This document shows positions 1-7,635 of a DNA stretch of 64,000 bases, piece by piece. A model generated the notes under the pieces. The model did not search any database. It was not told the DNA's origin and saw only the letters and a list, made by a program, of their open reading frames with translations. This stretch comes from Nocardioides perillae (lineage in GTDB: Bacteria > Actinomycetota > Actinomycetes > Propionibacteriales > Nocardioidaceae): assembly GCF_013409425.1 (NCBI RefSeq), contig NZ_JACCAC010000001.1:1116001-1180000 (forward strand), in the 5' to 3' direction. The position numbers and the translations under genes are program-made. The first letter of the stretch is position 1, and every line of letters starts with the position of its first letter.

Positions 1-763
1 CGGCCGCGACGAAGTCGCGCACGGAGTGGGTCTCGCCGGTCGCCACGACGTAGTCCTGGGCGACCTCGTGTCGGGCGGCGCGGACCATCGCGTCGACGTA
101 CTCCGGGGCCCAGCCCCAGTCGCGGCGCGCCTCGAGGTTGCCCAGGGTGAGAGTGTCGGCCTCGCCGCGGGCGATGGCGGCGACGGTCGAGGTGATCTTG
201 CGGGTCACGAAGTGCCGCGGCCGCCGCGGCGACTCGTGGTTGTAGAGGATGACCGCGACGGCGTGCAGGTCGCGGTGGCGCTGGACGCCGACGGCGAGGT
301 GGGCGAAGGCCTTGGCCGCGCCGTAGGGGTTGACGGGGCGGATCGGCGTGGACTCGTCGTGGGGCCCGGGAGCGTCGCCGAAGATCTCGGCGCTCGAGGC
401 CTGCACGACGCGCACCTGCCGCCCCGTCGCTTCCTGGCACAGCCGCGCCGACTCGAGCAGCGCGGCGGCGGCGTGGCCGTTGACCAGCGAGGTCAGCTCG
501 GGCTCGCTCCACGACCGCGCCACCGAGCTGACGGCCGCGAGGTTGTAGACCTCGTCGGGCTCGACCTCGCGCAGCAGTGCGCGCGTGGCCGCGACGTCGC
601 TGACGTCGCCGCGGTGCACCGTCACGGCGGCGGGGGTGAACCCCAGCGGCTCGTCGGGCAGCAGCAGGCCGTGCACCTCGCCGCCCTCGGCCAGCAGCTG
701 CTCGGCGAGGTAGGAGCCGTCCTGCCCGCCGATGCCGGTGACGAAGGCCCGAGCGCCGCCCAC
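1..763 (-). CDS. GDP-mannose 4,6-dehydratase-like SDR, 3' part beyond window
   Basis: Reading leftwards from GTG at 763, one nt after the stop of the upstream gmd gene, gives an extended short-chain dehydratase/epimerase of at least 254 residues that runs off the left edge. Visible are an N-terminal nucleotide-binding VTGIGGQDGSYLAEQL, the Ser motif QASSAEIFG, and catalytic YGAAK (around 311-325), followed by YNHESPRR, which is typical of GDP-mannose 4,6-dehydratases. It resembles its neighbour at 765-1751 and looks like a diverged tandem paralogue. It may be a second GMD or a related GDP-sugar enzyme such as a reductase of the GDP-deoxyhexose pathway. The two genes are almost certainly co-transcribed and probably serve a surface polysaccharide. 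The missing C-terminus prevents a firm substrate call. Confidence 0.85.
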   Translation of the reverse strand, partial: MGGARAFVTGIGGQDGSYLAEQLLAEGGEVHGLLLPDEPLGFTPAAVTVHRGDVSDVAATRALLREVEPDEVYNLAAVSSVARSWSEPELTSLVNGHAAAALLESARLCQEATGRQVRVVQASSAEIFGDAPGPHDESTPIRPVNPYGAAKAFAHLAVGVQRHRDLHAVAVILYNHESPRRPRHFVTRKITSTVAAIARGEADTLTLGNLEARRDWGWAPEYVDAMVRAARHEVAQDYVVATGETHSVRDFVAA

Positions 764-764
764 G

Positions 765-1751
765 TCAGAGCCCGGCCAGCTGCTTCTGCTCGGCCAGGTC
801 GGCCTCGACCATCATCGCGACCAGCTCGCGGAACGAGACGGTCGGCTGCCAGCCCAGCCGCTCGCGCGCCTTGGTCGCGTCGCCGATCAGCAGGTCGACC
901 TCGGCGGGCCGCATGAAGCGCGGGTCCTGCCGCACCCGCGGGCGCCAGTCGTCGATGCCGACGTGGCCGAAGGCGGCGTCGAGCAGTTCCTCGATCGAGT
1001 GGGTCTCGCCGGTGGCGATGACGTAGTCGTCGGCCTCGTCCTGCTGCAGCATCCGCCACATCGCCTCGACGTAGTCCCCGGCGAAGCCCCAGTCGCGCTT
1101 GGCGTCGAGGTTGCCCATGACGATCTCGTCCTGCAGGCCGAGGTGGATGCGCGCGACCGCCCGGCTCACCTTGCGGGTCACGAACTCGGGCCCGCGCCGC
1201 GGCGACTCGTGGTTGAAGAGGATGCCGCTCGAGGCGTGCATGCCGTAGGACTCGCGGTAGTTGATGGTCATGTAGTGCCCGAAGACCTTCGCCACGCCGT
1301 AGGGCGAGCGCGGCCACAGCAGCGTCGACTCGTCCTGCGGCACCTGCTGCACCTTGCCGAACATCTCCGAGCTCGACGCCTGGTAGAAGCGCACCGAGCC
1401 GGGGTCGTCGCCCGCGTGCAGCCGCACCGCCTCGAGCACGTTGAGCACGCCCTTGCCCGTCACGTCGCTGGTGACGTGGGCGTTCTCCCACGAGTAGGCG
1501 ACGAACGAGATGGCGCCGAGGTTGTAGACCTCGTCGGGCTGCGAGTCGCGCAGCGCCCGCATGAGGCTCGACATGTCGGTCAGGTCGCCGTTGTGCAGCT
1601 GCACGTAGGGGAAGCCGGTCTCGATCAGCGCCCGCTTCGGGTTGTTCTGCCCGCGGATGAGGGCGTGCACCTCGTAGCCCTTGCCGTGGAGCAGCTCGGC
1701 GAGGTACATCCCGTCCTGGCCGGTGATGCCGGTGATGAGCGCGCTGGGCAC
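765..1751 (-). CDS. gmd: GDP-mannose 4,6-dehydratase
   Basis: A 328-aa extended SDR that converts GDP-D-mannose to GDP-4-keto-6-deoxy-D-mannose, the entry to GDP-fucose, GDP-rhamnose and related sugars. The NADP-binding motif GITGQDG is at residues 8-14. The active site shows SSSEMF (126-131) and YGVAK (151-155). Length is slightly short of the usual 340-370 residues but the fold is complete. The GTG start at 1751 is supported by an AGGAGG-type Shine-Dalgarno sequence just upstream. It is first in a leftward operon with the GMD-like gene ending at the window edge, so a polysaccharide cluster probably continues to the left. Confidence 0.95.
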   Translation of the reverse strand: MPSALITGITGQDGMYLAELLHGKGYEVHALIRGQNNPKRALIETGFPYVQLHNGDLTDMSSLMRALRDSQPDEVYNLGAISFVAYSWENAHVTSDVTGKGVLNVLEAVRLHAGDDPGSVRFYQASSSEMFGKVQQVPQDESTLLWPRSPYGVAKVFGHYMTINYRESYGMHASSGILFNHESPRRGPEFVTRKVSRAVARIHLGLQDEIVMGNLDAKRDWGFAGDYVEAMWRMLQQDEADDYVIATGETHSIEELLDAAFGHVGIDDWRPRVRQDPRFMRPAEVDLLIGDATKARERLGWQPTVSFRELVAMMVEADLAEQKQLAGL

Positions 1752-1907
1752 AGTGGTCCTCCTGCAGGTCGACTGCGCCCGATCCTGTCAGGTGCCGCGC
1801 GCGGCGCGGATGCCAGGCGGGGGCCCGCCGCGGCGTACGGTGCAGGAGACGGGTGCACCCCGGCCGGCACCGCGCCGGCCCTGCGGCCCGCGCGAGAGGC
1901 GGCCGTC

Positions 1908-2270
1908 GTGACGACGCCCCACCCCACCACCCTCCGGCTGCAGCTGGCCGACACCTTCGACCGCGCCGCGCTCGACGGGGCCTGGTGGCCCCGCAGCCGC
2001 GACCTCGCCACCGAGCTGCCCGTGCTGCTCGACCACCTGCCCGACCGCGTCGGCCGGGTCGTGCACGCGGTGGTCTCCCCGCCCGACTGGGACGACCTGC
2101 CGCGCCGCGTCACCCGCCGCGGCGGGCAGACCAAGGTCGGCTCCTACCCCCGCGACGACACCCGCACGCTGATGCTCTCCACCTCCACCCGCGTGCTGCG
2201 GTTGCGGGTCGTGCCGCCGGGCACCCCCGACGCCGAGGCCGGCGAGCTGATGGCCTCCGCCTGCCGCTGA
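1908..2270 (+). CDS. DUF5994 family protein
   Basis: A 120-aa cytoplasmic protein beginning at GTG 1908 (VTTPHPTTLRLQL). It contains the signature GAWWPRSRDLATELP near residues 23-37 and ends with a segment of the type TLMLSTSTRVLRLRVVPPGTP. This pattern is that of the actinobacterial DUF5994 family, whose function is unknown. There are no catalytic motifs and no membrane segments. It stands alone between the divergent gmd operon and a terminator hairpin at 2287-2311. The start is chosen because upstream sequence in this frame is shadow coding opposite gmd. Confidence 0.8.
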   Translation: MTTPHPTTLRLQLADTFDRAALDGAWWPRSRDLATELPVLLDHLPDRVGRVVHAVVSPPDWDDLPRRVTRRGGQTKVGSYPRDDTRTLMLSTSTRVLRLRVVPPGTPDAEAGELMASACR

Positions 2271-2286
2271 CCCGCTGAGCGGGGTC

Positions 2287-2311
2287 GGAGGTCCCCGGCG
2301 CCGGGACCTCC
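2287..2311 (+). terminator. Terminator hairpin after DUF5994 gene
   Basis: GGAGGTCCC (2287-2295) pairs perfectly with GGGACCTCC (2303-2311) around a 7-nt loop, 17 nt after the DUF5994 stop. It has no U-tract, as is common in high-GC actinobacteria. A second small stem (CTCCAC/GTGGAG) follows at about 2316-2333. Confidence 0.6.
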
Positions 2312-2404
2312 GGCACTCCACTTCTGGGTGGAGGAGGGCAACCTTCGGAGTGTCTTGCACGTCTCGCGCCGCAGGACGTGAGACGGCGAGCCGATGCTGG
2401 AGCC

Positions 2405-2503
2405 ATGACCGCACTCGTCCTCTGCTCCGCCCTCGCGGTGTGGCTCGTGGCCTCGCTGCCGCTCGCCGTGCCCGCGGCGAGGCGCAGCACACACCGCGGG
2501 TGA
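2405..2503 (+). CDS. Possible 32-aa single-pass membrane peptide
   Basis: ATG 2405 to TGA 2503 encodes 32 residues with one hydrophobic stretch (ALVLCSALAVWLVASLPLAV) and a short basic tail. A GGAG lies only 2 nt before the ATG, which is closer than usual. It sits in the 334-nt gap between the DUF5994 gene and the histidine kinase. The rest of that gap holds stem-loops (2287-2311 and about 2316-2333) and nothing else I recognise. Could be a genuine small membrane protein or chance. No homologue recognised. Confidence 0.3.
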   Translation: MTALVLCSALAVWLVASLPLAVPAARRSTHRG

Positions 2504-2604
2504 CGGCGTACGCCGGCGGGTCCGACGGGTCGCGTGACACCATCGGGGCTGCGCCTCAGGGGGAGGGGCGGCTGATCTCGGGCAGCGTGCGGAGGGGACG
2601 AGCA

Positions 2605-3777
2605 GTGACCAGCGAGGCGGACGCCTGCGACACCGTGTGCGCGATGGACGCGGTGGGGGAGCACTACCGCTCCTTCTTCAGCGCCAACCCGCACCCGGCC
2701 TTCTGGCTCGACCGCGACGGCAACTACCTCGCGAGCAACCCGGCGGGGGCGGCCATCAGCGGCTACTCCGAGTCGGAGCTGTGCCAGATGACCTTCCTCG
2801 ACGTCATCCACGGCGACGACCTGCCGCAGGTGCTCGCCGCCTTCGGCGAGGTGCTCGAGGGTGGGCACCGCACCGTCGACGCCCGCATGCGCCACCGCGA
2901 CGGGCGGGTCTTCGACCTCGCCATCACCGCCGTGCCCGTGGTCGAGCGCGGGGAGGTCGTCGGCGTGCACGGCGTCGCCGAGGACGTCACCGAGCGCAAC
3001 GACGCCCGCCGCCGCCTCGCCGAGAGCCAGGCCGCGCTGCGCCAGGCCACCGCCGAGGCCCGCGCGATCAAGGCGGCCTTCGTGGCCAACGTCAACCACG
3101 AGGTGCGCACCCCGCTCACCTCCGTGCTCGGCTACCTCGAGCTGCTCGGCGAGACCGACCTCGAGCCCTGCCAGCAGACCTTCGTCGAGACCATCAGCCG
3201 CTCCAGCCAGCGCCTGCTGCACCTCGTCGACGAGCTCCTCGACTACGGCGCGCTCGAGGCCGGCACGGTCCAGCTCGCCGCCGACCCCTTCGACCCTCGC
3301 CGCATCGCTGCCGGGGCCACCCGCCGCGTCGCCGACCTCGCCGAGCGCGACGGCATCGAGCTGCACTGCGCCATCGACGAGGCCGTGCCCGCCCGCGTCG
3401 TCGGCGACGCCGGCCGCCTCGAGCAGGTGCTCGGCGACCTGCTCGACAACGCGGTGAAGTTCACCGACGAGGGGCGCGTCGACCTCGAGGTCGGGCTCGT
3501 GCCCGCCGTCGAGCTGGGCGCGTCGGCCTCGGGCGAGGGGCGCACGTGGCTGCGCTTCGAGGTGCGCGACACCGGCATCGGCATCCCGGCCGACCAGCGC
3601 GTGCAGCTCTTCGAGGCGTTCTCACAAGGTGACGCCACCATGACCCGCCGCCACGGCGGCGCCGGCCTCGGCCTCGCCGTCGCCCGGCAGATGGTGACCC
3701 TCATGGGCGGGTCGATCACCGTCGACTCCGTCGTCGGGCACGGGAGCACCTTCCGCGTCGACGTGCCGCTCGGCTGA
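2605..3777 (+). CDS. PAS-domain sensor histidine kinase
   Basis: A 390-aa soluble hybrid-type kinase without membrane segments. One PAS domain (about residues 17-125) is followed by a short coiled-coil linker, a HisKA dimerisation domain with phosphoacceptor His165 in NVNHEVRTPL, and a HATPase_c domain. The N box has Asn282 (LLDNAVKF), the G1 box is DTGIGI from residue 322, and the G2 box is GGAGLGLAV. No receiver domain and no adjacent response regulator are present, so it is an orphan kinase whose partner lies elsewhere. The GTG start at 2605 is chosen for the GGAGGGG Shine-Dalgarno sequence about 8 nt upstream. The signal sensed is unknown. Confidence 0.9.
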   Translation: MTSEADACDTVCAMDAVGEHYRSFFSANPHPAFWLDRDGNYLASNPAGAAISGYSESELCQMTFLDVIHGDDLPQVLAAFGEVLEGGHRTVDARMRHRDGRVFDLAITAVPVVERGEVVGVHGVAEDVTERNDARRRLAESQAALRQATAEARAIKAAFVANVNHEVRTPLTSVLGYLELLGETDLEPCQQTFVETISRSSQRLLHLVDELLDYGALEAGTVQLAADPFDPRRIAAGATRRVADLAERDGIELHCAIDEAVPARVVGDAGRLEQVLGDLLDNAVKFTDEGRVDLEVGLVPAVELGASASGEGRTWLRFEVRDTGIGIPADQRVQLFEAFSQGDATMTRRHGGAGLGLAVARQMVTLMGGSITVDSVVGHGSTFRVDVPLG

Positions 3778-3820
3778 GGCCCTCGGGACGTGCATGTCCG
3801 ACAACGGCCACTGCCTGACA

Positions 3821-3855
3821 ACAATGTCCGTGAAGTGCCGCTACAGTGACATTGT
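3821..3855 (+). promoter_or_regulatory. Leaderless promoter with inverted repeat upstream of fic
   Basis: An extended -10 box TACAGT (3842-3847) lies 6 nt before GTG 3854, the spacing of leaderless actinobacterial transcripts. It is flanked by an inverted repeat, ACAATGTC (3821-3828) and GACATTGT (3848-3855), whose right arm overlaps the start point. This suits an operator that blocks initiation. The region is noticeably richer in A/T than its surroundings. No regulator gene is adjacent, so autoregulation or a distant repressor is inference. Confidence 0.5.
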
Positions 3856-5056
3856 GGACGTGGCAATGTTCGGAAACGGCAGCACAGGCCTCCTGGTGCC
3901 GATCGAAGGTCACGACCCACGTCGGGGTCCGTGGCGACACCACGCCTTCGTGCCCGAGCCGTTGTCCACGTCGATGCCGGCACTGGCCCCGCAGACCTAC
4001 CTCGGGGTCGCGAACGCCCGCGCCGCGCTGGCAGCTCTGGACAGCACAGCACGGCAGTTGCCCAACCCGACGTTGTTGCGGCGCCCCACGCTGCGACGCG
4101 AAGCCCAGAGCACGTCTGCGCTGGAAGGCACGTACGCCCCGCTCAGCGCAGTCCTCACGGCGGACGAGGACGCGCCGCCCTCGACAGACCTGCGCGAGAT
4201 CCTCAACTACGTCGCTGTCGCCACGCAGGCATTCGCGGCGACGGCCGAAGGTCGTCCCTTGAACCTCAGCGGGCTCTGCAACCTCCAGGCGACGCTCGTC
4301 GCGGGCACGCCAGGCGAGAGCACGTCGTCGGGCGACGTCCGTGACATCCCCGTCGTCATCGGCCGCCGGGCTGACGCCACGCCGGACCAGCTGCCCGTCC
4401 AGGCGGCGCGTTTCGTACCCTCCCCGCCAGGTGAGCAGTTGAGGTCGGACGTACAGGCGCTGGTCGACTGGATGCAAGTCGACCACCGGGCGACCATCGA
4501 CCCGGTAGTCGCAGCGGCGATGGCGCACTACCAGTTCGAGACCCTTCACCCGTTCCACGACGGCAACGGGCGGCTGGGCCGCCTCCTGATCGTCGTGCAA
4601 CTGCACGCGGCGGGGGTGCTGTCCGAACCGACCCTCACAGTGTCGCCGTGGTTCGAGTCGCGGCGGACGGAGTACTACGACCACTTGCTCGCGGTCAGCG
4701 CGCACGGGGCTTGGGACGCATTCGTGCGGTTCTTCGCAGCCGGCATCGCGGAGTCCGCCGCCCTGACCCATCGACAGATGCTGGCTCTCGTGCGGGCGCA
4801 GGACGAATTGAAGGACGTGGTGAGGCGCTCCCCGCTCCGAGCGGACACTGCGCACCTCGTGATCGACCACGCCGTGGCGAACCCGGTCTTCACCGTGCGT
4901 TCGGTGGAGAGGGACCTCGGGCTCTCCTACGGCCGGGCCAACGCCGTCGTGGCGCAGCTCGTCGAGCTGGGCGTGCTGGAGTGTCTCGACCCGAATGCCT
5001 ACAACCGCCGGTTCTTCGCCCCGCAGGTGCACGAGGTGTTGCTGACGGTTGCCTGA
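3854..5056 (+). CDS. Fic family protein (class II, self-inhibited)
   Basis: A 400-aa Fic/DOC protein. The catalytic loop HPFHDGNGRLGR begins at His232 and matches the consensus HxFx(D/E)GNGRxxR for AMP transfer from ATP to target proteins. An N-terminal inhibitory helix motif (S/T)xxxE(G/N) is present as TSALEG (87-92), placing the protein in class II, where inhibition is intramolecular. The C-terminal third (LVIDHAVANPVFTVRSVERDLGLSYGRANAVVAQLVELGVLE) looks like a winged helix, as in many Fic proteins with a DNA-binding tail. No separate antitoxin gene flanks it. Start GTG 3854 is preferred over ATG 3866 because of the leaderless promoter. The target is unknown. Confidence 0.9.
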   Translation: MDVAMFGNGSTGLLVPIEGHDPRRGPWRHHAFVPEPLSTSMPALAPQTYLGVANARAALAALDSTARQLPNPTLLRRPTLRREAQSTSALEGTYAPLSAVLTADEDAPPSTDLREILNYVAVATQAFAATAEGRPLNLSGLCNLQATLVAGTPGESTSSGDVRDIPVVIGRRADATPDQLPVQAARFVPSPPGEQLRSDVQALVDWMQVDHRATIDPVVAAAMAHYQFETLHPFHDGNGRLGRLLIVVQLHAAGVLSEPTLTVSPWFESRRTEYYDHLLAVSAHGAWDAFVRFFAAGIAESAALTHRQMLALVRAQDELKDVVRRSPLRADTAHLVIDHAVANPVFTVRSVERDLGLSYGRANAVVAQLVELGVLECLDPNAYNRRFFAPQVHEVLLTVA

Positions 5057-5099
5057 CGACCGAGCAGGACCGTCGAGCACGGCGCGAGGCGCGCGAGGC

Positions 5100-5309
5100 T
5101 CAGTGCGCTCGCCTCCACAGCACTCCGCAGGCGAGCATCCCGGCCACCCACAGCGCGAGGGCCGGGAGGTCCGAGAGGTGCACGCCGTGCGTCCCGGCGC
5201 TCACCAGCGTGCGGCCCGGGTCGCCGGGCTCCGGCGGCAGCTGCACGACGTACACGAGGAGGCCCGTCAGGGCGATCGCGACGATCGCGACCGCTCCTCT
5301 GCTCGACAC
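5100..5309 (-). CDS. Small two-helix membrane protein, unknown function
   Basis: A 69-aa protein with two hydrophobic helices, roughly residues 5-24 (GAVAIVAIALTGLLVYVVQL) and 48-65 (LPALALWVAGMLACGVLW), separated by an acidic Pro/Gly loop. GTG 5309 follows a TAGGCT box (5321-5316) by exactly 6 nt, a leaderless-promoter signature that supports a real gene. It converges on fic (5056). I do not recognise a family. Confidence 0.6.
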   Translation of the reverse strand: MSSRGAVAIVAIALTGLLVYVVQLPPEPGDPGRTLVSAGTHGVHLSDLPALALWVAGMLACGVLWRRAH

Positions 5310-5344
5310 CGCCTCAGCCTAGGTGGCGCCCGGGGAGGGCCCGG

Positions 5345-5442
5345 CTACCGGCGGGTACGTCGGACGTCCAGGTCGGCGGGCGGGCACGACCTGGGTGGAC
5401 GGGGGCGGCGGCGCCGAACGTCCGACGTACTGGCCGGTCACC
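5345..5442. repeat. Family A palindromic intergenic repeat, copy 1
   Basis: A 98-bp element with perfect 13-bp arms GTACGTCGGACGT (5355-5367) and ACGTCCGACGTAC (5418-5430). These are extended outward by ACCGGC/GCCGGT and contain an inner AGGTCG/CGACCT stem. A clearly homologous copy lies at 21465-21563. It follows the last gene of the formate dehydrogenase operon, so it may act as its terminator or be a mobile palindromic unit. Confidence 0.8.
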
Positions 5443-5485
5443 GCGGTCTCGGGACCGGCCTGCGGCCTTCCCCGGCCGAGGGGGG

Positions 5486-6592
5486 TCAGGCGGGGAAGCG
5501 GGTGGGGCCGTGCTCGGCGAGGCGCTGGCGCTGGGGGACGACGACGTACTTCGGGTCCTTGGCGGACTCCTGGCCCGCCTCGAAGACGCCGAAGCGCAGG
5601 CAGGCCGAGCCCGCCATCATCGCCGCGCCGGAGAGCGCCGCGACCGCGCGCGAGCGGCCGCCCAGCAGCGTGCCGACCGCACCGGCGGCGGTGAGGGCCT
5701 TGGCGGCCTTCATCAGCGTGCCGGCGTGGCCGTGGTGCAGCGGCTCGGCGGTGACGCCCATCGAGCGCTCCATGCGCTGCTCCATCACCAGCTCGAGCAG
5801 CGCGCCGCCCGCGGCGAGGCGCCGCGCGGGGCCGGTCTCGGCGACCGGGGAGGTCACCATCGCCAGCCCGCCCGACGCGGCCGCGGCCGAGCCGACGAAG
5901 ACGAAGGGCAGCTCGCGGAAGGCCTCGTGCCACGACGGCGTGGCGGTGTCGGAGAGCAGCACAGCGGTGTACGACGCCACGGCGGGCGCCGCGACGGCCG
6001 CCACGACCCCGGCCGGTCGCCCGGCCACCTCCGCGAGGCGCAGCACGCCCTTGCGCTCGCCCGGCAGCATCGAGAGCACCTCGGAGGCCGCCGCGGCCCC
6101 GGCGAAGGGGCCGTAGAACGACAGGATCCAGGTGCCGACCGACATCGGCGAGGTCGGCTTGGCCACGCGCAGCATGTTGAGGAAGCGCGACGGCTTGCCG
6201 AGGTCGTGGACCAGCGCGACCATCGAGAAGGTGAGCGCCGCGATCGCGCCGAGCCGGCCCGAGCGCCGCATCGACGGACGATCCGTGAGGTCGGCCCCCG
6301 CCGCCAGCAGCGACGAGCCGGCCGCGACTCCACCGGCGAAGAGGTAGGCCGGGATGTCGTGCTCCCACGGCGACGGCTTGACGATCGGGCGGCCGTAGTA
6401 GGAGGTGAACTCCGCCTCGGGCACGACCGACTCGACCTTGCCCTTGCGGCCGCGACCGCGGCCTCCGCCCCGGCGCAGGCGGTCGCTGCCTCCGGTCGGG
6501 TGGCGCAGCGCGCTCGCGCTGTCGGTCTGGTCGGTCGGGGCCTCGGTCTGCGGGGTGCTGCTCTGCTGGCCGTCGCGGCCCACCCCGGTCAC
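5486..6592 (-). CDS. NrfD/PsrC-type membrane subunit of formate dehydrogenase
   Basis: A 368-aa integral membrane subunit expected to anchor FdhAB and pass electrons to quinone. A hydrophilic, low-complexity N-terminal tail of about 70 residues, with an RGGGRGRGRKGK cluster, precedes a conserved SYYGRPIVKPSPWEHDIPAYLF segment and about eight to nine hydrophobic helices, as in NrfD/PsrC proteins. That family has no haem-ligating histidines, unlike the FdnI-type cytochrome b. The GTG start at 6592 overlaps the fdhB stop by 4 nt (GTGA), indicating translational coupling. It is the last gene of the fdhA-fdhB-nrfD operon. The NrfD assignment is firm. The direction of electron transfer is inference. 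Confidence 0.88.
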   Translation of the reverse strand: MTGVGRDGQQSSTPQTEAPTDQTDSASALRHPTGGSDRLRRGGGRGRGRKGKVESVVPEAEFTSYYGRPIVKPSPWEHDIPAYLFAGGVAAGSSLLAAGADLTDRPSMRRSGRLGAIAALTFSMVALVHDLGKPSRFLNMLRVAKPTSPMSVGTWILSFYGPFAGAAAASEVLSMLPGERKGVLRLAEVAGRPAGVVAAVAAPAVASYTAVLLSDTATPSWHEAFRELPFVFVGSAAAASGGLAMVTSPVAETGPARRLAAGGALLELVMEQRMERSMGVTAEPLHHGHAGTLMKAAKALTAAGAVGTLLGGRSRAVAALSGAAMMAGSACLRFGVFEAGQESAKDPKYVVVPQRQRLAEHGPTRFPA

Positions 6593-7635
6593 GGCTTGCG
6601 CCCCAGGAACGACACGGCCGCGCCGAGCAGCAGCACGCCGGCCGCCGTGGCGGCCTTGCGCGCCATCTCGGGCAGGTCCTTCGTCGTGACGACCGGGTCG
6701 GGCGGGAAGCCGTAGACCTCCGGCTCGTCGAGCAGCAGGAAGAAGGCTCCCGTGCCGCCGACGCCGTCGTTCGGGTCGTTGCCGTAGAGCCGGGCGTCCA
6801 TGACGCCGGCCTCGTGCAGCTTGGCCACCCGCGCCTCGGCGCGCTCGCGCAGCTCCTCGACGTCGCCGAACTGGATCGACTGGGTCGGGCACGACTGCGC
6901 GCACGCCGGGGTCTGCCCGGCGGTGAGCCGGTCGTAGCAGAGCGTGCACTTCTGGGCGATGCCGACGTTCTTGTGGCCGTCGGGGCCGCGCCGCCGCTCG
7001 ATCACGCCGTAGGGGCAGGCGGCCACGCAGTAGCCGCAGCCGTTGCAGATGTCGTCCTGCACCACCACGGTGCCGAACTCGCTGCGCATGAGCGAGCCCG
7101 TCGGGCACACGTCGAGGCACGCCGCGTGCGTGCAGTGCTTGCACACGTCGGAGCTCATCAGCCAGCGGAAGTCCATCGAATCCGCCGACGCCGAGCCGCC
7201 GTCTGAGCCCGGCGCCTCCGCCAGCATCGAGCCCAGCAGGTCGCTGGTGTCGATGGGTGCAGGGGCCCCCGCGCCCACCGGGTCCGGGTCGGCTCCGGTG
7301 GCCGGCAGCCCCGGGACGTACGCCGGGGCGCGGCCGGGCATGCCGAGGTCCACCGTCTGCTTGGGCCGGACGGGCTGCTCGATGAAGGCCACGTGGCGCC
7401 ACTGGTTGGCGTTGAGCGAGTGCGAGTTGTCGTAGGACGTGCCGGTCATGTCGAAGTGGTCCGACGGGACGTCGTTCCACTCCTTGCACGCCACCTCGCA
7501 GGCCTTGCAGCCGATGCAGATGCTGGTGTCGGTGAAGAAGCCCTTGCGCTTGGGTCGGTCGTCGTCGTAGCCCGCGTCGGCGGAGGGGTCCAGCGGACCC
7601 CAGAACGCGTTCGGCGAGATCCTGGCCTCGGTCAC
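6589..7635 (-). CDS. fdhB: Formate dehydrogenase iron-sulfur subunit
   Basis: A 348-aa ferredoxin-like electron-transfer subunit with four cysteine clusters for [4Fe-4S] centres: CIGCKACEVACKEW near residue 41, CKHCTHAACLDVCPTGS, CNGCGYCVAACPYGV, and CTLCYDR with a later CAQSCPT. It carries electrons from FdhA to the membrane subunit. A hydrophobic C-terminal helix (ATAAGVLLLGAAVSFLG) resembles the membrane tail of FdnH-type subunits. A long Asp/Ser/Ala-rich insertion (about residues 105-150) lies between clusters. GTG 7635 overlaps the fdhA stop by 4 nt. Confidence 0.93.
   Translation of the reverse strand: MTEARISPNAFWGPLDPSADAGYDDDRPKRKGFFTDTSICIGCKACEVACKEWNDVPSDHFDMTGTSYDNSHSLNANQWRHVAFIEQPVRPKQTVDLGMPGRAPAYVPGLPATGADPDPVGAGAPAPIDTSDLLGSMLAEAPGSDGGSASADSMDFRWLMSSDVCKHCTHAACLDVCPTGSLMRSEFGTVVVQDDICNGCGYCVAACPYGVIERRRGPDGHKNVGIAQKCTLCYDRLTAGQTPACAQSCPTQSIQFGDVEELRERAEARVAKLHEAGVMDARLYGNDPNDGVGGTGAFFLLLDEPEVYGFPPDPVVTTKDLPEMARKAATAAGVLLLGAAVSFLGRKP

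Noticed and set aside
732..2270. 512-aa plus-strand frame opposite gmd
   Set aside because: Only its last 120 codons (from 1908) look like a protein; the rest is the antisense shadow of gmd, as is common at this GC content.
2312..2404. Riboswitch ahead of the small peptide or histidine kinase
   Set aside because: Several short stems are present but no conserved riboswitch core could be recognised.
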